Source: Akkermansia sp.
Lineage (GTDB): Bacteria; Verrucomicrobiota; Verrucomicrobiia; Verrucomicrobiales; Akkermansiaceae
DNA length: 11,558 nt
NCBI GenBank assembly: GCA_020047775.1
Contig: JAIFNK010000265.1
Location: 1 to 11,558, forward strand
Direction of reading: 5' to 3'
Shown: in pieces, positions 1 to 6,100 of the stretch
Position numbering within the stretch: the first letter of the stretch is position 1
How the letters are laid out: each line of letters begins with the position of its first letter
The notes under the pieces: generated by a model
Told to the model about the DNA's origin: nothing
Databases searched by the model: none
What the model saw: only the letters and a program-made list of their open reading frames with translations
Made by a program: the position numbers and the translations under genes

Positions 1-63
1 CCCGTTCATCAGCATCGGCAGCAGCCAGTCGCGGAGGGTGGTGAGTTCTTTGTTTTTGTGCAT
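1..63 (-). pseudogene. hsdS: C-terminal remnant of type I restriction specificity subunit (HsdS), cut by window edge
   Basis: Read on the minus strand from an ATG at 63, the frame gives MHKNKELTTLRDWLLPMLMNG and then leaves the window. The string LRDWLLPMLMNG, normally followed by Q and a few residues, is the characteristic C-terminal end of many HsdS proteins, the DNA-recognition subunit of type I restriction-modification systems. Only about 20 codons are present. Upstream on the same strand there is no target-recognition domain, only repeat sequence (64-190) and then a DUF1638 gene. The fragment is therefore too short to work and is probably a relic or a rearrangement junction. The frame has no stop between it and the restored DUF1638 frame, so it could be read as a C-terminal extension of that gene. 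The family call rests on motif memory alone. What lies left of base 1 is unknown. Confidence 0.55.
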
Positions 64-111
64 GAGGTGTCTTGTAGCGGCGGTCTGCGACCGTCGTGCG
101 AATGAGGTGTC
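64..111. repeat. Palindromic intergenic repeat unit with a partial second copy
   Basis: The unit begins with GAGGTGTCTTGTAGC (64-78), followed by an imperfect palindrome. Bases 77-85 can pair with 89-97 around a TGC loop, giving nine pairs including two G-T pairs, centred on CGGTCTGCGACCG. The first ten bases (ATGAGGTGTC, 62-71) recur at 102-111, and the first fifteen recur exactly at 176-190. Elements of this type (GTAGCGGCGGTCTGCGACC) resemble dispersed REP-like repeats that I recall from Verrucomicrobia. Their function is unknown. Confidence 0.6.
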
Positions 112-132
112 AGAATGGAGATGAAGAATTAT

Positions 133-164
133 TAACCGCAGATGAACGGGATGGACGCAGATGG
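133..164 (+). repeat. Dispersed intergenic repeat, copy 1 (AACCGCAGATG type)
   Basis: The stretch contains AACCGCAGATGAAC followed by GGATGGACGCAGATGG. It shares the core AACCGCRRATGRAC-NNN-GATG with two further copies in this window, at 8921-8951 and 9018-9044, which lie on the opposite strand. Repeats of this kind are frequent between genes in Verrucomicrobia and other environmental bacteria. They often yield spurious small ORFs containing strings such as ADER or FIRVH. No function is known to me. Confidence 0.55.
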
Positions 165-175
165 GAAGAGATGAA

Positions 176-190
176 GAGGTGTCTTGTAGC
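176..190. repeat. Second exact copy of the 15-bp repeat GAGGTGTCTTGTAGC
   Basis: These 15 bases are identical to 64-78. On the minus strand they encode the last DUF1638-like residues (LLQDTS). They therefore mark the point where recognisable DUF1638 sequence ends and repeat sequence begins. The arrangement is consistent with recombination or insertion at a short homology, but the mechanism is inferred. Confidence 0.6.
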
Positions 191-803
191 AGGGCGGGGT
201 CGCCTTTCAGATGCTCGAACTTCCAGCCCAGCCAATTCGCGCATTGTTTCGTGTAGGCGGCCTCGCGCTCCGCCTCAGGCGTGCCGAGATCGATGAAAGT
301 GGACGTGCCGTAGTGATCCCACATCGCCCGTTCATTCTCCAACAGGAAGTCCACGTCCTCGGGATCAAACTGTTTGGAAAAATCCTCGCGCAGCGCGGCG
401 ATCCGGTCCGGCCCCGGCACGCGGCGGGCGAGGTTCCAGCCCGGCGTGTAATAATAACAACCCGGACACGCCGACTGCCGCTCCGCATACATTTCCTTGT
501 TGCCGAGAAACACGGTGATGCAGTCATGCCCCGCGGAATCACCAGCGGATGCCGCCCCGCCCGTAATCCCGCCGTGCCGCAGCCGCACAGGCCGTAGGCG
601 AGAACGATGGCCTCGATGTCGTCACGCCGATCCATTTCCGCCACCTCCTGTTGCAGCCGGACCCGCATTTCGTCCGGCCGGTCATGCAGGCCGATTTCGT
701 AAAACCGCTTCTCCACAATATGCTCCGCTCCAGCAGCAAGCAGATCGATTTCACTGCGGAAGACCTCGCAGGCGATCAGCGCGATGGGTGCGGGACTTTT
801 CAT
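190..803 (-). pseudogene. DUF1638 family protein, frameshifted and with a replaced C-terminus
   Basis: The ATG at 803 overlaps the stop of the upstream AraC-type regulator (TCAT at 800-803 reads ATGA on the minus strand), so translation is probably coupled. The N-terminus (ALIACEVFRSEI) and the middle (LAYGLCGCGTAGLRAGRHPLVIPRG) match the DUF1638 family. After PRG the frame turns to arginine-rich nonsense. Adding one G in the run of four C at 529-532 (plus strand) restores HDCITVFLGNKEMY, SACPGCYYYTPGW, ENERAMWDHYGTSTFIDLGT and CANWLGWKFEHLKGDPALLQD. The cysteine-rich motifs and HDC are typical of the family. The restored frame then stays open through 64-190 and into the hsdS tail at the window edge, so the native C-terminus is missing. 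DUF1638 has no proven biochemical role. I recall it near corrinoid-dependent methyltransferase genes in other genomes, but none is visible here. The frameshift may be real or a sequencing error in a homopolymer. Confidence 0.75.
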
Positions 804-1588
804 TTGGAGACGGCCCCCGAGTGCGACTGTCCGCGGTATTGCCGGGGCGTCATGCCGCGCATGTCTCTGAAGACATGGGTGAAATAGCTCTGATCACAGA
901 ATCCACAGGCGACGGCGATTTCCGATAACGGCTTCTCCGTCTGCGCGAGCAATTCACAGGCACGCTGGATGCGCGTCTCCCGCAGCAACTCGACGAACGA
1001 CCGTCCGGTGCGCTCCTTGAGCGACTCTGACAGATGCCCCGGAGACACGCCCACGTGCCGGGCCACCTCCTCGCGGCTCAAGTCACGATCCAGATTCTCA
1101 CGGAGGAACTTCAGCGTGCCCGCAACCATCAGCGGCACCTCGAAGCGCTGATGACGCTCGATGGCGGTAAAAATGCGCTCCAGCGTGCTGCGCAGCCAGA
1201 CGGCGAGCGCCTCGTCGTCATCGATTTCCGCCAGCTCGGTAAGGTGGGCGAACCGCATGCCCAGCACCTCGGATTGCGACGCTCCGGCCTCCACCGCGGC
1301 GCGGGAAATCATCACCACCAACTCCAGCAGCAGGCCCTTGAGCAGTTCGCTGCGTTCCTGCCCAGCCGCGTAAATGTGGACGAGCACGTGGTTGATGACG
1401 CGCCGCGCCTCCCGGCGATCTCCCAGCCGGATCGCACCGAGCAACGCCGGCTCCTGATAGAGATAGAACTCGCGGATCCTGTCGAAAGGACTGTCCTCAT
1501 CAAACGGCACTGCGGGAAAATCGTTTTTGGAAGAAGGATCGCTCACTGGTATGTTGCTCGAAATTCGTTTCAGCAACTGATACACCAC
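800..1588 (-). CDS. AraC family transcriptional regulator, probably lacking its N-terminal sensor domain
   Basis: This 262-residue protein ends in a clear AraC/XylS double helix-turn-helix at about residues 158-253. Signature parts are [21 protein letters not shown], then [10 protein letters not shown] and [18 protein letters not shown]. The preceding region (about 35-145; [42 protein letters not shown]) looks like the helical linker of larger regulators that begin with a PocR-type ligand-binding domain. Here no such domain precedes it. The frame extends only a little upstream of the GTG at 1588 ([12 protein letters not shown]) before an in-frame TGA. The GTG start is therefore uncertain and the 5' end may have been lost. 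The gene overlaps the DUF1638 gene by four bases, so the two form an operon and the regulator may control it. If still expressed, it would bind DNA but might not sense its ligand. The C-terminal domain assignment is secure; the lost-sensor reading is inference. Confidence 0.85.
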   Translation of the reverse strand: MVYQLLKRISSNIPVSDPSSKNDFPAVPFDEDSPFDRIREFYLYQEPALLGAIRLGDRREARRVINHVLVHIYAAGQERSELLKGLLLELVVMISRAAVEAGASQSEVLGMRFAHLTELAEIDDDEALAVWLRSTLERIFTAIERHQRFEVPLMVAGTLKFLRENLDRDLSREEVARHVGVSPGHLSESLKERTGRSFVELLRETRIQRACELLAQTEKPLSEIAVACGFCDQSYFTHVFRDMRGMTPRQYRGQSHSGAVSK

Positions 1589-1702
1589 CCACGCGCCCTT
1601 CGCTCCGCACCATTTGCTGATCTCTCACTCGGAATGCGCTTCTATTTGTCAAATCGATCAGGGAATGCCCCGACTATCAAACTCCTGATCATATTTTCAA
1701 TC
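1589..1702. other. Short non-coding junction with an inverted repeat
   Basis: No gene is recognised here. The minus frame of the AraC-type regulator continues for a few codons and then meets a stop. GATCAGG (1656-1662) and CCTGATC (1684-1690) form a 7-bp inverted repeat with a 21-base spacer, which could be an operator upstream of the regulator or chance. The stretch also marks the boundary between the regulator on the minus strand and the comM remnant on the plus strand. Confidence 0.35.
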
Positions 1703-1906
1703 CGCCCCCACTGCCAGCTCAATGCCGAAAGCACCTGCTATCTGGAGCACGCGATGGAGGAAATGAACTTCTCCGCCCGTGCCCACGACCGGATCCTCAA
1801 GGTCGCGCGCACCCTCGCCGATCTGGCGGGTTCGATGGGCATCCGGCCGAATGACATTCCGGAGGCGATCCAATACCGCTCGCTGGACCGAAAGTTGTTG
1901 TCCTCG
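1703..1906 (+). pseudogene. comM: 3' remnant of a ComM/YifB-type Mg-chelatase-like AAA ATPase gene
   Basis: The plus-strand frame reads [10 protein letters not shown], then [40 protein letters not shown] and [11 protein letters not shown]. This is the conserved C-terminal helical region of ComM/YifB proteins, where [18 protein letters not shown] and EAIxYRxLDR are diagnostic. Full-length members have about 500 residues with an N-terminal Lon-like domain and a central ATPase with Walker motifs. None of that precedes position 1703; the upstream part of the frame is antisense to the AraC-type regulator. The frame runs on to a TGA at 2066-2068 without further family similarity. The remnant of about 68 residues lacks the ATPase and cannot work as a ComM helicase in natural transformation. 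A complete comM may exist elsewhere in the genome. The match is by motif recognition. Confidence 0.75.
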
Positions 1907-2197
1907 TTAGGACTCGAAGGCGGTTCTTCATCAGTTTCACCGTACCCCGCGTCCGCCCTCGCATCATCCTGCATGATTCTTCCGATTACTCTCCCCTTAA
2001 CCCAGAGGATCATCAGGAACATGGCGAGGACGAGGACCTTGCTCATCGGAATATCATCGTGCGGATGACGGAAGGGGCAACTGGACAGTGCCGGGGCGAC
2101 TCCTTCGGATTTCCTGACCCGACCCTGTCGATGTGTTGGAAATCCACTTCGTCTGGTGCCGCAACGGCAGTGTGCCGAAGTCCGCGCGGTGGCTCGG
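1907..2197. other. Intergenic stretch without a supported gene
   Basis: Both strands have open frames here but none with convincing family similarity. A minus-strand frame from an ATG at 2046 begins with a hydrophobic stretch ([16 protein letters not shown]) and ends at 1738, running antisense to the comM remnant. It lacks a ribosome binding site. A small hairpin, TGCCG-CAA-CGGCA, lies at 2157-2169. The segment probably contains decayed sequence plus the upstream edge of the control region of the next gene. Confidence 0.4.
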
Positions 2198-2252
2198 GAT
2201 GATCGAAAAGTATAAGATTTTGCGCAAAAGGTGCAAATTGGAATGGGTGACA
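2198..2252 (+). promoter_or_regulatory. Control element A: tandem AraC-type half-sites and a possible -35 box
   Basis: GTATAAG (2210-2216) and GTGCAAA (2231-2237) are direct half-sites 21 bp apart, which is two helical turns. TTGCGCAA (2220-2227) lies between them. TGGAA (2239-2243) and GGTGACA (2246-2252) follow, and GTGACA matches a -35 hexamer in five of six bases. The whole 55-base block aligns without gaps to 9080-9134, with about 39 identical positions. The first half-site lies 171 bp before the ATG at 2381. Direct repeats two turns apart next to a -35 box are typical of activation by AraC/XylS proteins. The binding protein is not known, and no clear -10 box is defined. Confidence 0.6.
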
Positions 2253-2380
2253 GCTCAAAGGATGCGTGCAATCCTAATGCGGATGTCCCTTCGAATTTGG
2301 TGGCCGCAAGCCGTCCCCAAATGCGAAAGGCGAGGTAATGGAAGCTGCCGTAATAAACCCGCAATCAAGATCGTTTGAAA

Positions 2381-3106
2381 ATGAACAAAACCTGCATTGG
2401 CATTCCGCGAGGCCACCGTCACCAGGGCTTCACCTTGGTGGAGTTACTGGTCACCATCACCATCATCATCGTCCTTGCCGCAATGGTGTTCGCCGTCACT
2501 GGAAAAATCCGGGCCAGCGCGCAACAGGCGAAGGCGGTTTCGTCATTGCGCCAGTTCTCGTTGTTCACCGCCTCTTTCATTGGAGAGAACAGCGGAAACA
2601 TCCATTTCCTTCGCGATACTGGAGATTCGCTGGCGCAGGGGGACTATATCAAATACAGCTTTTGGGGATATCTCGGTCCTTATCTGGCACCCGATGTTTC
2701 GACAAACAATCAGGCCGCCCTCGGAAATCAACTTGCCTCCAGATTGCGGTCGATTCTCGGGACAAACGATTTGAAAACCATGAACGGCACATTCCTGCAG
2801 GGCTCAAGCATCTATGCTGACCGGGGGCCCTCCGTGCCTCTTACCTTCAATTCAAATGTCCGCGCCGGATGGGGTGCCTACAAGAAAGTCCAATCCTTCT
2901 CAAACCCCGGCACCGTCGTCTATTTCACATACGGATGGTACGCCTTCAACGAAGTGGACGGGCGGACCTATGCCAAAATGCCCAGGAACGATCGCGGCGG
3001 AGCCACCAACATCTACTGGTTTGACAACAGGACGGCACCCGTAGCTTTTCTCGATGGCCACGTCGAGCTGCTGGCCGTGCCCATTCCGCAGCGCTCGTTC
3101 CAGTGA
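2381..3106 (+). CDS. Prepilin-like protein with type IV N-methylation leader (DUF1559/pseudopilin-like)
   Basis: The protein has 241 residues from the ATG at 2381; a TTG six bases upstream is also in frame. The short leader MNKTCIGIPRGHRHQ ends in G16 and is followed by FTLVELLVTITIIIVLAAMV, the classic prepilin peptidase site. It has Glu at mature position 5 and a hydrophobic helix for membrane anchoring and filament assembly. The C-terminal region (NPGTVVYFTYGWYAF, NIYWFDNRTAPVAFLDGHVELLAVP) resembles the DG-containing tail common to Verrucomicrobia/Planctomycete prepilin-like proteins. Such proteins are abundant in these phyla and are thought to be surface or type II secretion-related. Their individual roles are mostly unknown. 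The gene follows control element A and lies 89 bp upstream of the secreted glucanase/esterase gene, with no terminator between them, so the two are probably cotranscribed. It may act in secretion or surface display of that enzyme, but this is inference. No clear Shine-Dalgarno sequence is visible. Confidence 0.9.
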   Translation: MNKTCIGIPRGHRHQGFTLVELLVTITIIIVLAAMVFAVTGKIRASAQQAKAVSSLRQFSLFTASFIGENSGNIHFLRDTGDSLAQGDYIKYSFWGYLGPYLAPDVSTNNQAALGNQLASRLRSILGTNDLKTMNGTFLQGSSIYADRGPSVPLTFNSNVRAGWGAYKKVQSFSNPGTVVYFTYGWYAFNEVDGRTYAKMPRNDRGGATNIYWFDNRTAPVAFLDGHVELLAVPIPQRSFQ

Positions 3107-3195
3107 CCGGATGCACCGCTTTCACGAGTGCCAGTCCACTTGGTTTCCGTGAAATCGGTAGCGAAAACGCCAGAGCCAGTAACTTTCAACATCAG

Positions 3196-6100
3196 ATGCA
3201 GAGTTTCACCTTATTGAACCCACTCTCGCCCCGCCGCCTGATCGCGGCGTCGGCGGCTTCGTGGTTCGCGCTCGCCGGCCCGACCGCTCTCCGGGCGGCC
3301 ACCATCCAGGCGGGAAACGTCACCACCAGCCTCGGCCCCAGCTTCTTCTTGGACGAAGCGGTCAATGGAGGCGTGGACACCGACCTCAATCAGCCGAACT
3401 CCGCCGTGCTTCTCCGCTCGTTCAACGGAGTGCTCAGCCCCAACCAAGGGCCCACCCGGGTGGTGCTGACCGGTTTCGGTTTCGCACTCCACACCAGCAC
3501 CACGGCGAATGATGCGACCTCCGTGGCCGTCGCCTTTACCTACCTCGGGGCCGATGAAGTGGTCGGTGGTTCCGACGATGTCGTGATCGGCACCGCGACT
3601 GGCAATCTGAATTTCACGGGCGGTGGAGAATACGTCTTTGCCTTTGATACTCCGCTGACCGCCAACCTCAATGTGACGGGCACACGCTTTCGCATCAGCA
3701 TCACCCCTTCCAACGCCACGGCCAGTGGATCGCTGAAAATCAAATCCCTAAGCCCCAGTTATGCCCCCTATGTGAGTGTGGCTGGCGTAGCTTCCTCGAC
3801 GGTTGATCCGCAGCGCGTCAATTTGGCGAAGTATCAAACCGTTACCGCCACCTCGGTGGCCGGCCAGCGCCTTGCCTCCTACCTGACCGACGGCGTGACC
3901 GGAAACGACAACCGCTGGCAGGGCAGTAGTGATGTTTGGCAGTCGGTGGTTGTGAATTTCCCTTTTCCCGTGGAGGTCGGCAGCGCTCAGGTTTTCACCG
4001 GAGTGGATGACGGTTTTCCAATCGGCAGTTACGGCCTCCAATTTTGGAACGGCACCACCTGGACCAATATCGACGGAGGCGGTGTCGCGAGTGGAAATAC
4101 GAACATCGAACGCAACCTGGTCTTCACCAATCCGGTGACTGCCTCGTCCTTCAGGTTGATGAGTGCGGAGGGTTCGCTCCGCGTGCGCGAATTGGCTCTC
4201 TATCCGCCCAACGGCCCCGCCGGCTACCCCCTCGGAACCGATCTCACCGTCAACCTCGCCTATCAGCGCCCGGCCACCGCCACGGCCAACACCGCCGGAA
4301 ACTTCGCCCTGAACGCCGTGGACGGCCGGACTCACACCGGTTCCTTCTGGCAGACCAGCACCGCAGGCACCAACACGCTCGACATCGACCTGCGGGTTCC
4401 CACCAAGATCGGCAGTGCTCACATATATACCGGCTCACCCGGCGTTTTACCGCTTTCCGACTTCGTGCTGAAATATTGGGACGGAACTGCATGGCAGAAC
4501 ATCCCCGGAGCAACCGTTAGCGGAAATGCCACCGCGGATCTTGTGGACTCGTTCACCCCGGTCACCACCACGAAGGTGCGCCTTGAATTCACCAACCCCG
4601 GCACCGCTTCCATCCGCGAACTCTGCATTTTCCCCGCCAACACCGGAAACACGGGCTACCCGCTCGGAACTAACATCATCAATTCCGGCGCGATTGGCGA
4701 TTACGAAACCTACAACGACGCCTTCTATCTGATCAGCCATTCCGCATCCGGCCGCACAATGTCGGTTCCAAACAACGGCCAGCCCGCGCTCGATCCAGGC
4801 AGCCTCACCTTCGGGCAGAGCCAATACCAAGTCCTCCTCAATCTCTCCAACGGCACCTGCCGCCTTCGCAACCGCGCCTCTGGAAACTGCCTTTCAGGTG
4901 CCCAGTTGTCCAAAACTCCCGGCCAGCTTCTCATCGATGCACCTTACTCCGCGCTTCCCCACCAAGACTGGATTCTCGATCCGCTCGGTGGTGGCGCGTT
5001 CCGATTCATCAATCAATGGAGCGGTCTGGCCATCGACACCCAGAGCGGTGCCACCGCTGCAGGCACGCCATTGGTGCAAAACACCGCTAATGGCTCCACC
5101 ACCCAGCGCTGGGGGATTTCCAAATACACCGTCTATCCCAAAAAAGGCATCGGCCACTCGGCACTTGCCCAAGCGTTCGATATCCACTGGGTATACAACT
5201 GGGGCCGGACCAACTCGCAAACCCTTCCCGCAAGTGCCTCTTTCTATCCCATGCAGTGGGGCAACTACAGTTGGGACATCGGCAGTGCCCAAGGGCCGCT
5301 CTGGCAGGAGTATCCAGCCTGGCGCAAAAGAGCGGACGGCGTCCACCTGCTCGGCTTCAACGAACCGGACCGCACCGATCAGTCGAACATCCCGCAAAGC
5401 ACCGTCCTAACACTCTGGCCCCGCATTCAGGAAATGGACCTGCCGCTGGCCAGCCCGTCACCCGGCACCATCGGCGGTGACGGCGGCTGGCTGGATTCCT
5501 TCTACACCCAGGCGGACGCCCTTGGCTATCGGGTGGATTACACTGCCGTCCACACCTATCCCAGCCCCAGCGGTGGCTCCGCCACCAACCTGATGAATTT
5601 CGTCACCTCCGCCTACACTTACAACTCGAGGAACCGCCCGGTCTGGCTCACTGAGTTCTCCTTCGTCGATTGGGGGGGGAATCAATCCTGGAGCGAGGAG
5701 GACAGCTACCACTGCCTCGCCGAGTTCTTGTGGCGCGCCGAGGGCGAGGACAAGCTCCGCAAGTATGCCCTGTTCATCTTCACCGAAGACGCGGAAAACC
5801 CCCAACCCGCCAACTCATACGACAATTTCACTCCGGCCCCCAGATCGAATTCCTACGATATCAACGGCAGCATGACCGCCTTCGGCAAACTCTATGCCGC
5901 ATGGGATGGCGACACCACCGTTCGCACCAATAAAACCTATTACATCCACCACAAGCAGTTCCACAAGCGGCTGGCCAATAACACCAGCACCACCAATCTT
6001 GCGGGTAGAAACATCCGCGTCGAGGGCGACCTGGTGCATTGGCAACTCGTTTCCGCAGGCCCCGCGAACCGTTATTACGTGGTTTCATCACTCGACGGCC

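Noticed and set aside
1738..2046. Minus-strand small protein with a hydrophobic N-terminus ([16 protein letters not shown])
   Set aside because: It lacks a ribosome binding site and runs antisense to the comM remnant for its second half. The tail looks like shadow coding. It could still be a short membrane peptide, but it is not supported.
1034..2068. Plus-strand frame of 344 codons as a single gene
   Set aside because: The first two thirds are antisense to the AraC-type regulator and have no family features. Only 1703-1906 is real coding sequence (comM remnant).
2338..2820. Plus-strand frame with six consecutive histidines
   Set aside because: It is an out-of-frame reading of the ATC/ACC-rich codons for the prepilin helix; the GFTLVELL frame is clearly the real one.
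3103..3195. GTG start at 3103 overlapping the prepilin-like stop
   Set aside because: It would put 31 polar residues before an otherwise normal signal peptide. The ATG at 3196 places the basic and hydrophobic signal segments correctly.
3748..4422. Long minus-strand frame opposite the glucanase gene
   Set aside because: It is antisense to discoidin-like modules with clear protein-level conservation on the plus strand. The high GC content explains the long shadow frame.
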